Positions 40,750 through 52,000 are shown, counted from the first letter of the stretch. The stretch: DNA of 64,000 nucleotides from Trichobilharzia szidati (GCA_944472155.2 OX235271.1:88921256-88985255), one strand, 5' to 3'. Notes: a model not told the origin generated them from the letters alone. Program-made: numbers and translations.

Positions 40750-40945
40750 TATATTAGATGGTTGGAGGCAATCGGCCACAGGAAGCCTTGGACCTAGGTT
40801 TCGAGCTAGTTGGCACTCACCAGTCAGCAAGGCGTATCTGCAACCTTGCCTCCAACCATTTAATATCATCAAATCAATGTGCACCGTAATGGCAAGCTGC
40901 CTAGAATGGTGGCCACATTGCAAACCTGACTGATAGACTTCAGTC
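40750..40945 (+). repeat. Possible unclassified interspersed repeat
   Basis: The block ggttggaggcaatcggccacaggaagccttggacctaggtttcgagctagttggcactc..gcgtatctgcaacc has the higher GC content and composition of a schistosome repeat. No second copy occurs in this window, so assignment rests on impression only. The overlapping 127- and 114-codon frames are not supported. Confidence 0.35.
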
Positions 40946-41039
40946 TGCACCAAAGAAAGGACTAGACACATCACATCAAAGAAAAGAGTAAATATCCCAT
41001 ATTTTACAGTCAACTTCCAAAAATAGCATCAGAATAAAT

Positions 41040-41185
41040 TCATTTTGGTTGGTGGTGACTAGGAGTGGGATCGAGGATGTTCATTTCATCTTATTAAGGA
41101 CTAGTCAGCCGGATATACCTTCATTCTCAGTAAGACCACGAGTGGCTCTCATGGCCTAGTAACCACCAACCAAAATAACTTCAGA
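41040..41185 (-). mobile_element. Smalpha-type fragment bounded by an inverted repeat
   Basis: Minus strand: ggtatatccggCTGACTAgtccttaataagatGAAATgaacatcctcgatcccactcctagtcaccacc, a Smalpha-like hammerhead region (41065-41117) with CTGACTA for CUGAUGA and GAAA retained. The ends attttggttggtggtgactag (41042-41062) and ctagtaaccaccaaccaaaat (41157-41177) are inverted repeats with one mismatch. Confidence 0.65.
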
Positions 41186-41675
41186 TTATTCCTTAAGCAT
41201 CATCTAAGCGTATGTAGTAACAGCCGACAAGTTAACAAAGGCCGAGGATTTTGGTCCAACATAATTATTCAATACGAAATGCGAAATTAACCTGGAATCA
41301 AATTAGAATAAAGTATTTCATCATTCTCTACACGTTTGATTTAAAAACTGACTCAATGTTCACTGAGTTGGTGTTTGCTGTGTTAGATGATTAACAGCAA
41401 AGAATTTAAAACTTCTTTGTGATCGCTCATCATATGACGATCCATTCAATACACATGTACATTACAAAACTAAATGAACTTTAGTCCTTAAACAATCATT
41501 GTCATCACGAACAATACTGATGGTTGGCTTCGGCATTATACAACTTTCATCAGTGAATGACCTAAATAAAATTAAATTAAAAGGTTACATTTGTTCACCC
41601 TTATAAATCAAATAACAATTTTAAAATCAAAACAGTATGTGACTGGAATCGAGTCTTATATTAATAACAAATATT
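41186..41675. other. No feature recognised
   Basis: AT-rich sequence between repeats. Confidence 0.4.
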
Positions 41676-42830
41676 CATTCAGATATCTAGAAAAAAACAG
41701 AATAATTGAGCAGGGAATATCCTATATGATAATTTCCTCTTCTGGCTCTACAATTATTTACCTGTTTATATACATAGAATATTCTAAAATAGTAGTCAAC
41801 AACAATATTAGTGTTTTTATAAATAATATCGATTTGTTAAGTAAGATCAGTGAAATTACAGTTCACGAAAGATGCATAAATTATAATAAGCATACAAATG
41901 TAACAGCAAATGGAATATCAAATAAAATTCCGAAAATTCCCCCAACAAATTGAGGATCACTAAAACCTTGATGGTCAAGGTAAGGACAGTGTTTGAACCA
42001 GCTTCTTTTGGACGCATAAATTAGGCTTCTTAATGTGGATCCCAACAGACAGCCTCAGCAATATGTAGTAGACGAACTCTTAAGGTGAACTTAAGATTAG
42101 TTGGTATGCGGTAGATGACTTTGAAAGCCTCGTTAACATCAATCTTGTGTTCTGTGCCCACGAGATGAGATAGAATAGCGCTATGAATAGATTTTGTTTG
42201 TCCTTTACTTAACCACGCAGGACGATGATGTTCGGAAATCCGACGAACGGCCTATGTAACTGGCTCACTCCACAGGAGCAGTTAAATTGGTAGATACACA
42301 TAGAAAGAAGAGGCAAAATTAGGCAGTTTATCATTTACCCCCGAACTCAAAAGAGAAGTGGTTTTGAAGACACAGCGTAGTTCAGCAGCACTGAGTGCTC
42401 TTTTTACCTCATTCCTCAGGCGTTGTGTTAATTAATATCTCACTGATGTTATCCCCGAGGAACTGAATTTGTAGGAATAAGGCCTTCTTCGCAACTGTTG
42501 GTACCTTGTCCAGTCTTGATTTTGGATTCATATTCTTATCGATGAAATTTTCTGGATAACCATTTTCACTCAGCAACTGTTTAGTAATATTAAGCTCTTC
42601 ATTAAGGCTGTCATCAGAACAGATTGCTCTTGCTCTTTGGACGAAGCACTTTATCAGATTGCGTTTATATGTGAAAGGCACGAAGCTGAAAAAACGGTAT
42701 ACTGACCAGTTGATGTAGGTTTTCTGTATACGCTTTTTCTTATAGTACCGTCCTCTTTCCCAGTCATAAGGACGTCTATTATTAACCTTTGTTGCTTGTT
42801 TTAAATTCGTATCAGGGAACAAATGTTTCT
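41676..42830 (-). pseudogene. PLE C-terminal region and 3' UTR, unoccupied copy
   Basis: Minus-strand homologue of 25383-26640. The 3' UTR occupies 41676-42000. The endonuclease end is decayed (42000-42400). A 137-codon open frame at 42409-42822 encodes part of the RT thumb: SVYRFFSFVPFTYKRNLIKCFVQRARAICSDDSLNEELNITKQLLSENGYPENFIDKNMNPKS..VPTVAKKALFLQIQFLGDNISEIL. The YxDD box and the functional GIY-YIG centre are absent. It lacks the HH-SINE found in its relative. Confidence 0.8.
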
Positions 42831-43175
42831 AATTCTTATTTTTTCAAAATTGAAACGTCTGCACATGTGAATTTCGATAGTGTGAATTTGCCTAATTAAA
42901 AGACTCTAACAGATTTATTTTTTTTTAATGTCTGCTACCTTTTATATTAGTTGATGTAGTGTAATAGATATGATTCAACACTTTAACGCATTTATCTCGT
43001 CTTACTACTGATTGAAGTGAAATTAGTAGTACAGCCTTACAATAAATGAAGGGAATAACGAAAATAAATGCGTCTATCAACTCATTTATTTATAATGAAT
43101 TCATTCCATTCTGTCATTCATACTAAGTAGACCGACCACGTGTACAAGTAGAATACATGGTGTAATTTGATCATT
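42831..43175. other. No feature recognised
   Basis: AT-rich sequence upstream of a SINE. Confidence 0.4.
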
Positions 43176-43405
43176 GTGCACTGGTGGTCAAATGGTACAA
43201 CATTCGCTAACCATGCAAATAGTCTTTCTTCGATTTCCGATCGTCGCACTCTCAAACCTCATCCAGTTTACTGACCGACAGTAAGTCCGGAAAGGAGAGG
43301 AGGTCCGCCATGAGGCTAACAACCATATCTCGTAAAAAACAACACTGTCGCTACTGAAATTTAAACAGTTTGAAGTCCTAAGTTCTACTCGGAACACTGA
43401 AATTT
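43176..43405 (+). mobile_element. tRNA-headed SINE, diverged
   Basis: Plus strand: gtgcactggtggtcaaatgg, cgatttccgatcgtcgcactctc, cctcatccagtttactgacc, gccatgaggctaacaaccatatc, gaagtcctaagttctactcgg. Every module is present but with many substitutions. Confidence 0.75.
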
Positions 43406-43408
43406 AAT

Positions 43409-43869
43409 CACTTGATTCGTGTGAACTTTCACATTAGTTGAATTACCCAAGTGACACTAATTAATCCATCAGCTGACACCCACGCAGTGGTTCATATTAG
43501 AATGTAAAAATGTCAGGTTTTATTGTTTAGAGAATAAAGTTGTAGGTGATTATAAAACTGATTTTTGTTTAAATAACTTGAGTGCATTTTAAATAAGGTC
43601 ATTGTATTAACTGTTTAAATTATAGAAAGTAATTTGATGAGAGAAAATTTTTGCCATATAGGAGTTATATTAATTAGAGCGCAATACTACAGAAATATTC
43701 AACAACTATCCAACATTCTCCTAGTGACAAAAAGCTAAGAAATAATTGAAGTCATGTATTCATGTAGGCATAAAATTATAATGCGTATGCGTATTTCTAA
43801 ACTTTATATATTTATATATTCGATATGTAGTTTGGGCCTTCCTAATCTGTACTCAGAACTTACCTGGTG
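43409..43869. other. No feature recognised
   Basis: AT-rich, no supported gene. Confidence 0.4.
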
Positions 43870-44024
43870 CCGGCTTCAGGGTGATCAAGAATGCTCTGAC
43901 CCCGGGCTCACCAGTGGCTCACCACTGCACATCGGTGGTTTGAAACTCGCGACGGACCCTAATCGGGTGTGCTCGGGTGTGTCGTTTTTGTCACTTAGGA
44001 GGCCTCACGGTCCTCCCTTTATTG
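43870..44024 (+). repeat. Short GC-richer repeat, copy 1
   Basis: Matches 61195-61346 on the same strand: ttcagggtgatcaagaatgctctga, gcac(a/c)tcg(g/a)(t/c)gg, ttgaaactcgcg, gaccctaatcgg, gctcgg, tttgtcac/gt..tggaggcctcacggtcctc. The element ggtttgaaactc resembles a B box. It lies directly against the following SINE. Confidence 0.7.
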
Positions 44025-44025
44025 T

Positions 44026-44215
44026 GCGTCGGTGGTACAGCGGTTAGGACGCTCGCCGACAATGCACATGGTCCGGGATTCGATCCCCAGCCGACGCACA
44101 CCTGATATCAATTGTTCAGCCTGCAAAATTTGGGCTACCGATATCACATGCTGAAAATTCCATACTTGTATCAATAATACGGTGTGGAATTAAGCTGTAA
44201 TCAAAAATTAAAAAT
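44026..44215 (+). mobile_element. tRNA-headed SINE, alternative-tail form
   Basis: Head gcgtcggtggtacagcggtt with an exact A box (TGGTACAGCGG) and B box gattcgatccc (one mismatch). After gccgacgcac the sequence changes to cacctgatatcaattgttcagcctgcaaaatttgggctaccgatatcac, as in the copy at 17590. Confidence 0.85.
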
Positions 44216-44248
44216 AAGGTACATCTTCTCGTAATTCCTGGTACTGAT

Positions 44249-44607
44249 GGCCTGCTTAAATCACTGAGCTACCGGAATTTCCATCCATCAAAATGCTTAA
44301 ACTCTTCTACACTTCTTATTGTTTTAATCGTGCAATTATATCAGATGACCACTACATATGAACTCGCGCGCATATTTAATTAGTTTCCCACTATACTCTA
44401 TGCAATTCTTGAAGGAATTGAAGAAAAAATATACAGAATTGGTTTTCTCCTCATATGCAGCAAAACTATGACAATTGATGTACTTCAGATTATTGCTTTA
44501 CATGAAATTCTGTATGAGGAGAAAATATTTTGGGACTAAATACGCTGAAAATTTCTGCAATATATATTCATATTTTGTCTGAAATAAAGCTTTACTATTA
44601 TTATTCC
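44249..44607 (+). mobile_element. Unclassified LINE-like 3' end
   Basis: Homologous to 9442-9737 on the same strand with an extra block of about 50 bases near 44440-44490. Ends ttgtctgaaataaagctttactattattatt. No coding sequence attached. Confidence 0.55.
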
Positions 44608-44626
44608 TTTCGAGATGAATGACATT

Positions 44627-45340
44627 AAAAGCAGGTAGAAGTGACAAAGATCCTGCTGCTGAATCTAGAATTTAAAAGTGATGCTGAAGTAGAAATCCTC
44701 CGAAAACGACTTGCGAAATCTCTCAGTAAAACATACTTCTCTGTTAGCCTACGTGTAACATTTGCTTGCAAGGAACTATTCGCAAAGCATGTGAAAGACA
44801 AACTCTTGCATTGGGCCACAACAATATGCATATACCAGTTCGTTTGCTCTTGTGAAGCTGGGTAGATTGGCTGTACCATGCGTTATCCAGACTGGCTAGC
44901 AAAAGAAAGAACATAAATGTGTCTATACCTCGGTAACGGAACACCTGGTGAACTCAAGATACTGAGCTCCATTTGGAAAATTCTCCAAAGTCGTCAAAGG
45001 GATTAAGATCAAGACATTTAGACATAGCTGAAGCATTCGTGATCTAAAAATTCAAGCTAAAGCTCTGTATCCAGAAGAAGTACGTCCTACCTTTATCTTT
45101 ATCATGACTGTCATAAACAGTCTCCATAATTATTATCCGATTATGTTTCATTTCCGACCTTCCTGTTTATTTTTCATACTATTGCGTCTTTAATCCCTAT
45201 TTGTATCACATAATTTTCTTTGACCTTCAACCGGAAATACTTAGAGAACTTTCTCACCTCTTTGTCATATATTCACGGATGTACAGCCTAGTTGATGACT
45301 TCGTCGAGAAAAAGATTTTCTTCGCTGCAACCATCTTTTT
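44627..45340 (+). pseudogene. PLE endonuclease-end pseudogene and 3' terminus
   Basis: A 74-codon frame (44641-44865) encodes KILLLNLEFKSDAEVEILRKRLAKSLSKTYFSVSLRVTFACKELFAKHVKDKLLHWATTICIYQFVCSCEAG, equal to the linker and start of the endonuclease in the 38799 element. The YIG centre is interrupted by TAG at 44863-44865. Decayed C-terminal codons follow, then a 3' UTR ending in gttgatgacttcgtcgagaaaaagattttcttcgctgcaa (45291-45330). Confidence 0.8.
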
Positions 45341-45414
45341 TTCTTATGATCTAAAGTGTATATTTCGCAATGATAAATTTGTCTAAGCTACTTTGCATTT
45401 CCCGTTAACTGATC

Positions 45415-45600
45415 TATATTGGACCGAAACTCTAGACCCCTATTGATATGACGGCTCCTACCTAGTACGAAGATTTTAACGATGCTTGAAGGTTAACTTA
45501 GATTCCACCGTTAACCCCTCTTAACCAAATAACATCACTCTAACCACTAGACATCGTCGAATCCTCCATACTTCCAACAGAACTAAAGCACAGACTGTTT
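45415..45600 (+). mobile_element. Smalpha-type fragment, ribozyme lost
   Basis: gatctatattggaccgaaactct..acggctcctacctagtacgaag and the later gattccaccgttaacccctc follow the layout of the copy at 33900, but the promoter and hammerhead core have been deleted or rearranged. Confidence 0.5.
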
Positions 45601-46610
45601 CATTACATACACCACAGTAATTGTGTTTTTATTTTAATTTTACATTATGACCGGGTACATAGACCATGTAAATTAGATTGTTATTCTGCTCATAAAAATA
45701 TAAACCTTTGAAGCAAAGAAACAGGCGCTCACACACAAGCAAGCAAAAACACAAATGACTAAAATTCTAGAAGAAGAAATGTTTTATTGTTTAACGTCAT
45801 TGTTTCAGTGAAAGTAAACTAAATATCTGTTCTCCTAAGATGTATGAGAAAATTCAGGAAATTTTAAGAAATTGATTTTCAGATTAATTGACTTCCTTCC
45901 TATTCATGTTTCATGCAATCTTGTCCACTTTAAATTACACACTACTCATATATGTGGCTCCAGAAGATGGATCTAATTGTTTTTATCTATTAGCAGTAGA
46001 AAGGTTCAATTCACTTACATTTCGAATGTCATCATGGAAACTTTATCTGTATGTAATTACACACACGCCATTACATAAACCAAAGTGGAATATGATAAAG
46101 TTGAACAATATAAATAGACTCATTCTTGAATGAAAAAACAATTCGTAAACATTATGCGTATAATTAGAGATCTTAAAGTATAAACGCTGTCAAAGTTGTA
46201 TGGATTCCAGCTTAAGTCAGACGAAAAGCTGAGCATTAGTATACAAATAACTAGTCACAATATTTTGGACTCTGTTCATCTTATAGGTGAGGAATTCCTC
46301 TTCTTTCGGAATTCTTCGACTTTAGAATTCCTTAATTCCAGATTTAACTATTGAGGAAATCTAGTTAAAAGGCAATCAATGACCTTGGACACTTTTATCA
46401 CCATTATTAGTATCATCTTCTTGGTAGAGTATGCAAGAAGTGAAGTTCTGGATTTGTCTCATATCCTCATGCCAACATAACTGATTACTGTGCATTGTTA
46501 ATTTAGAAACAATAGTCTGAAGATAGCTATTATGCCATCACTATTCCGTCTGTGGGAACTTCATCACATCAAGTACATGACCGCAGGATCATTGCATTTT
46601 CATCGTCGTC
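45601..46610. other. No supported feature
   Basis: AT-rich. An 81-codon plus-strand frame (45888-46133) is the least repeat-like open frame in the window, but it shows no recognisable domain and no clear splice context. Confidence 0.4.
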
Positions 46611-46843
46611 ATTTCTTTGCATTCTGAGTGCAACATAGGACTTCAAATCCCCAGCTTTGAAATTTCAGTAGAGGTGGTGTTATTTTATTTTACGGCGTAG
46701 GGTTACTAGCCTCACACCCAACCTCTTTTTTTCACTGAACTTATCATTGACTGCTAAGCGAGATCTATTGGTGCGTCAGTAAGGAATCGAACCGGGACTA
46801 CGTAAGTGATTAGCAAACGTTCTACCACTGAACCACCGACGCA
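46611..46843 (-). mobile_element. tRNA-headed SINE, diverged
   Basis: Minus strand: ttctttgcattctgagtgcaacataggacttcaa at left, tagggttactagcctcacacccaacc, taaggaatcgaaccggg, accactgaaccaccgacgcac at right. Full length. Confidence 0.85.
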
Positions 46844-47079
46844 CATTCACACCTTCATAGCTTTAAAAAATAGTCATTGTTTGCAATATTGCTTTTAGTT
46901 TAATCATTTTCTAAATTTAATACCTTCTTCTCTTATAATGAAGCATATTCATTAGGAACATGACTAACCTAAGGCGAAATCATGGATTAATTCAGTAAGT
47001 ATTCACGTATTATTTACAGTATGTTTAAATGTTGGTCCCTTGACTAATATATGCTCTTCGAATATACAGTAACCTGTCA

Positions 47080-47350
47080 TCATTCTCACTTCCCGGTGAT
47101 TGGTTATATTGAATAGAAATGCTCGGTCTTTGTTGATGTGTCGGCTCCTCGTACGGGCGCTTCGAGGAAGTGTGCTGATTAAAAAGTTATTTTATTTCAT
47201 GGAGACTAGCAGTGAAATGGAAGAAGCGCATTTCATCCCATTTGGAACTCGTCATCCGGAAGCCCCTGCATCCCCAGTGAGTGATTGTGTTTCCGCCAAG
47301 ACTAAAACCCTCACCAATCATTTCAAACGCCATTAAACTACTGGCCACAG
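47080..47350 (-). mobile_element. Smalpha-type hammerhead repeat
   Basis: The minus strand carries gtttaatggcgtttgaaatg (A-box region), cggaaacacaatcactcactgggg, then a hammerhead relic at 47212-47262 with ATGACGA for CUGAUGA, stem II GTTCC..GGGAT weakened and GAAA retained, then tttcactgctagtctccatg. Confidence 0.65.
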
Positions 47351-47399
47351 GAACTACCTTTTAGGCAACTGGTGACAATTATTGTTATTTAAAGTTAAT

Positions 47400-47483
47400 T
47401 TGTACTTCTCCTTGACTGATTACAGTGGACCGAAATGCTCAATCTTTACCAAGATGGCTTTCGCAACAAGTCTTCGTAAAGGA
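47400..47483 (+). mobile_element. Smalpha end fragment
   Basis: gattacagtggaccgaaatgctcaatctttaccaagatggctttcgcaacaagtcttcg follows the same plan as the start of the copy at 33900 (gattggaccgaaatgttcggc..gaagtcttcg). Confidence 0.45.
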
Positions 47484-47760
47484 ATGTTTATTTGGGAATC
47501 GGTATCTCTATATATCCAAATGATGTATACCTTATCCTTCAAAACCCACCATTTGCACAGATCTTCGTGTTATGGTACTTCTCGACTTCATATTGTGATT
47601 CTGTGTGTTCCTTTCACGTCTCCCATGTATCTCCACAACGCTGTATCATTTGCCTTCTCATAAATCAAATGTATCTCCCTGCTAATTTATGCTTTTATGC
47701 CGATGAACGTCTACTTATATTCTACTGATAAATCTTATCAGTAGCACTCTCCACACTGCA
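47484..47760 (-). repeat. Unclassified interspersed repeat, copy 2
   Basis: Reverse complement of 23028-23290 with moderate divergence, ending at the same near-palindrome ctactgataaatcttatcag (47726-47745). Confidence 0.6.
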
Positions 47761-48559
47761 AGTGCAAACACACTGTAGAACTGAGTGTTGAGAAGAATGT
47801 CTTAATATATAATATATATAGGAAATTTTAAATTTTTCATAACGTGTCACTGAAAAATAATAATCCTTATGTCAGACTGAATGATTAGAAATCAACATCT
47901 AAGTAAACAAAACGTGCTGTTATTTATTATTTTTGTTTTTAGAGTTCTTCTGCTGATAGCTTATTTGTATATTAGTAAACTGTTTGATGATTGTAAACAA
48001 AATCAAGTGTCCCACTAAGTCTGTTTACTGTGTAAAAACTACTCATTCTCATCCAAACACCCTATCCATTAAACAAACGATAAACTAGCATAAATTGAAC
48101 TCTTAACTGGCGAATCCTACTTTGGATGAATTATAAATAATTTCTGCCATGAACTGTCGTCATTTCAGTGGGGATTTTTTTTAAATACTTAGTTATCAAC
48201 AGTGATACCTTCATCAGGATCAAAAAGAAAAGATCTTTTTTTATAAAAGGGGAATGAAATCAGTGTTATTTTTGGCTCAGAAGTAGAACCATTTTTGATC
48301 GATTTGTTTTTGGTTTTTTGGTCATTATTCACCATTTTCCATTATTTTTGGAAGGTTAACACGTCAACTCTCAAACAGCAATCTATCATGATTAAAGGAA
48401 TTATAGCTTGATCTAACTAAAATTAATCTTAGCATGATAAATCACGATTCGCAAACTTTCTATTCCTTATATTAAGACAGAGTGGCATTAGGAAGTGAAT
48501 ATAAAGTTGTACTGAACATAGGCCATGAGACTGTAAAATGGGACTACATGCCTTGCAAT
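47761..48559. other. No feature recognised
   Basis: AT-rich with T-runs near 48173-48245. The block at 48190-48220 (agttatcaacagtgataccttcatcagg) resembles a PLE terminal module. Confidence 0.35.
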
Positions 48560-48861
48560 TAATAGTGTTCTCTGAGCTGGTTGGTTTAGTTGCGGAGCTT
48601 TCGTCGTCCTTCTAGACAACATCCCCATTCAGCGCAATATTTAGCATAAAGTGAAATGATTTAAATTTCTTCATGGGTGATAGAATTGCGTCTCCTGGTA
48701 ACCATCTTTACATATGTATTGACCATCTTCTATCGACTTGGATTTTAAACTTTCTGGTCACCTGATTTACTTTTTATTAGTTGGTATATTTCGTCTATAT
48801 TAACGTGTTTGTTAATTGCATTTTCGTTTGAGTACCAGGCTTCTAGGAATTCTCTGGCACT

Positions 48862-49395
48862 TTAGGTGTTTCCTCTGTCTAAGATTTTGACATTATCCCA
48901 ATCAAATTGATGACCATAATTGTCTATATGCATTGATATTAAAGAATACATATCGCGTCCTTTCACGGCTGATTTGTGTTCTTGGATTCTAATTCGAAGG
49001 GGACGCCCACTTTGGCCGATGTAATGCTTGTTGCAGTTCATACAATTTGTTTTGTAAAAACTATTAATTTTATCCCCTTTTTCTGTTCGATCTTTTGGTT
49101 TGCATAATATCGAATTAAGCGATTTGACTGGCTTGTGTGGTATATCTAGATTAAACAGTTTCAGTATTCTAGCTGTTATTTCAGAGATATTTCTCATGTA
49201 TGGTAGAATGAATTTTCCTTTGGTCTTTGATGATGGTTCTTTGTTGGTGTTTTGATTTGACTTTAAACACTTTTTGATGAAATTTTGTGGATAACCATTC
49301 TTTTTGAAGACCGTTTGTAGGTACTTTTCTTCCATTCTTTTCAACTCTGGAGTGCTACAATGTGTTTTGAACTCTTTTAAACAATGTCTGCACAC
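48862..49395 (-). pseudogene. PLE RT thumb and GIY-YIG endonuclease (frame-broken)
   Basis: A 177-codon frame: CSTPELKRMEEKYLQTVFKKNGYPQNFIKKCL (thumb), FILPYMRNISEITARILKLF, FYKTNCMNCNKHYIGQSGRPLRIRIQEHKSAV (zinc-like cysteines and YIG), MHIDNYGHQFDWDNVKIL. It ends at an in-frame TAA, after which SAREFLEAWYSNENAINKHVNIDEIYQLIK continues the family C-terminus to about 48755. So the last 40 or so residues are cut off. Confidence 0.8.
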
Positions 49396-49741
49396 AGTTT
49401 CGTTTGTGAGTAATTGGATTATTGCTAGTATAGTTGAGTATTTGATCTGTGTGCGTTGATTTTCTATATACTTGTGTTTCTAAATCTCCCGTGTTGGTTC
49501 TCCTGATTAAGACATCTAAAAATGGGATTTTGTTATCTAATTCTTCTTCTCTTGTGAATTTGATGTCTTCAAATATGTTGTTTATTAATTTATGGGTATA
49601 TTCTAAATCATTTCTCTTAATTATTACAAATGTATCATCAACGTAACGTATCCAGATTTTCGGTTTAATTATAGGTAAAGCTATTAATTCTAATCTTTGC
49701 ATAACGGCTTCAGCTATTAATCCTGATATGGGCGATCCCAT
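49355..49741 (-). pseudogene. PLE reverse transcriptase catalytic region (frame-broken)
   Basis: A 128-codon frame beginning at MGSPISGLIAEAVMQRLEL with catalytic YVDD at 33-36, EELDNKIPFLDVLIRR and NPITHKRNCVQTLFKRV. It stops about 49355 and the protein continues in the overlapping frame of 48862-49395, so one small frameshift separates them. Upstream RT sequence is present only to about 49800. Confidence 0.82.
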
Positions 49742-49810
49742 TGGTGTTCCTTTTATTTGTTCATATATTTGAGTATTGAATTGGAAGTATGCTTCATTTA
49801 ATGGAATAGC

Positions 49811-50699
49811 CTGTGAAATCTCTCAAATTCATAATTTCTATCAGTATTGATTAGTAGATTACTTCTTCTAAAATGAACCACAATACAGTGATTGAACTTC
49901 TAAAAAGATTTTATTTCATTCATTAAAAAAACACTCTGAAATCATCATTTTATCTGATAGGGATGAGGATTTGAATATATTTGAACTGATTCGGCTGTAT
50001 GCGATGAGTCAGTCAGGGTATACTGCTTATGAGTTTAGCCCCAAAGAGGCGGAAATGCCATTCGATGTCCAGACTCCTTCGGTTTGATTAGATGGCAGTG
50101 TTGGCTGATGTGAGTGGTTGAGAACGTATATGCAATCTTTCAGTTTTGGCTGCTTTCTAGATATAATTTATGGTATTAGGATGATCATTAGTACTTCTGG
50201 GTTTTCTTCAAAAATCTAGACGAATTTTCATTTCAAAATGTTTAATCTGCAAATGACCACTTGTATATAATGGAAACTTATTGTAGAATAGCAATAGTCA
50301 CAAAGTAACATCAGATAAGAAGCTCCTAGAAACTTTCAAGTACTGGTTCCACCTAAGTTTAGGACTTGTCAAAGTAATGAAATTAATAAATAAATTATTT
50401 GACAATTGACCCATGCTATTCTACACAAATGTGTGTTCTTTCTCCGATCAAATTTATAAAGTAGGATTCATGTATAAAATTCTTTAACAGTTGTTGCAAC
50501 CAAGCTTCAAAATGATGACAAAAGCAAATCAGATAATTTTAGTTGTCAGAGTCAGTTTAATTTTTAGGATAGATCTTCTACCGATTTTCATCTGTTTTTG
50601 TACACGTTTACACTTCTTTACCAAACGCTGAAAGTCACTCTTCGATGTAACTTGTTCTGTGAAATCGAGTAAGGATAAAGATCATTTTAATGCGTTCTC
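49811..50699. other. No feature recognised
   Basis: AT-rich sequence beyond the PLE truncation point. Confidence 0.4.
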
Positions 50700-50923
50700 G
50701 CGCATAGTAAACGGCTCAACAGATACTCTAACTGGGCGAAAAATCGACAAAACACTTTTAAAACACCCAAACGTAACATCTGAGATGAGATATTCCTTTA
50801 GACACATAATGACGTAAAAAATCATTTAAGACGGAAATTCAAATTGTAATAGACCGTCTCTCTTCTATCCCATCAAGGAAGCAGAAGTGAAAGGGAAATA
50901 AGCTTGCTTGCTAATCGTATTTG

Positions 50924-50930
<7 letters not shown>
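50700..50930 (+). repeat. Unclassified repeat, copy 1
   Basis: Shares with 59345-59600 the words ttttaaaacacccaaacgtaacatctgagatgagatattc, gcagaagtgaaaggg and the approach to a TA tract. Same strand in both places. Function unknown. Confidence 0.5.

Positions 50931-50964
<34 letters not shown>
50931..50964. repeat. (TA)n microsatellite
   Basis: About 17 TA units at the end of the repeat above. Confidence 0.95.
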
Positions 50965-50965
<1 letters not shown>

Positions 50966-51485
50966 CCGCCGAAGCTGTTCAAATCAAGTGGTAGATAACT
51001 TAGTGTCACTGTAACTACTAAGCACGTTCACCAGATCTTTTGATATAGAATAACCGTTTCTCATCACAACAGCCGTTCAGCTAGCTTCTGTCATCCCACT
51101 CCAGAATACTTGGTGAGTGATGTAATACCTAAACATGGATCCTGGAAGCATATGATTAAATAAGTTGGTGAAGCTCTCAGTCAGTAACAGTTAACACGAC
51201 TTGATTCCCGTCTTCACGCAGTTTTCATGACAGCCATCTCAGAGAAGCAGAGTACAGTTTTGAACTATAACAAATAAAAGAAAACAATCAAGTTGATTCT
51301 ATTGTTATTGGTGGTCTTTATCCAAAGGTAAGACAGTCGTGTTGTTGATAATTAGATGCTTTGCAGCGTATAATTAATTTCTTTCATTCTTGTGAATTTT
51401 ATTATATTCATACTGGGGACATGCTATGGTTAGACTGTTTTACGGTTTCGCTATCCAAAATACTGAGACCATCTAATTACTACTT
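50965..51485. other. No feature recognised
   Basis: No gene, RNA or shared repeat noticed on either strand. Confidence 0.4.
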
Positions 51486-51846
51486 CACGATACTGAAGAT
51501 CAAATGACCAGCCGGTCACCAGAAAGAATTAGCAACAAGAAACTCTGCCAGGCAACAAACCAACGGAGCAAGAGCCAGTTGCTCAACAAATATGAAGGAG
51601 AAAATGGAGATGGATGGATCGGGCATAGACTGAGGACGCCATCGCTCGAGTAGAATCCAAATGGGAAGCGACGAATGGGTCGTTGGTGTGAGGGTGACAT
51701 GGAGGAGATCGTGTGAGTTGGAGAAGGAGATGGGAGATTATGGTCATTCGTGGACCTGGCTGAAGAGAATGGCAGAAAATAGAACGAAGTGGAGATGTGT
51801 TGTTGAAGCCCTGTGTTCCACTCGGAACACAAAGTAACAATAATAT
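51486..51846 (+). pseudogene. RTE retrotransposon 3' end, 5' truncated
   Basis: Plus strand: ILKIK, PERISNKKLCQATNQRSKSQLLNKYEGENGDGWIGHRLRTPS, VTWRRSCELEKEMGDYGHSWTWLKRMAENRTKWRCVVEALCSTRNTK, then an AACAATAATAT tail. Frameshifts interrupt the frame. Closest to the copies at 27338 and 55743. Confidence 0.85.
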
Positions 51847-52000
51847 AAATCAGTCATATATCTTTATCTGAAGGTTTTGCATAATACTGCCCTTAACAAA
51901 TAAATCTTCCTTAAACTATGCTTCATCGATCACAGAAGTCATCGTGACGCAAAATTTCCATTCTAGAATATTTCTTGAATGATTCTCATAGTAAACTATG

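Larger units (their letters stand above)
48560..49810 (-). mobile_element. Penelope-like element, second lineage, 5' truncated
   Basis: Minus strand, with 3' UTR at left (agtgttctctgagctggttggtttagttgcgg), endonuclease and RT coding to the right. Coding starts at the NEAYFQFNTQIYEQIKGTPMGSP motif region near 49800, where the copy is truncated. Its proteins share motifs but little sequence with the 38799 element. Confidence 0.85.

Noticed and set aside
40550..40933. 127-codon frame after the PLE fragments, and its minus-strand partner at 40669
   Set aside because: Runs through PLE 3' UTR and an apparent repeat; no protein family recognised.
45888..46133. 81-codon open frame that could be a host exon
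   Set aside because: No recognisable domain, no convincing splice sites and no second evidence; length is compatible with chance.
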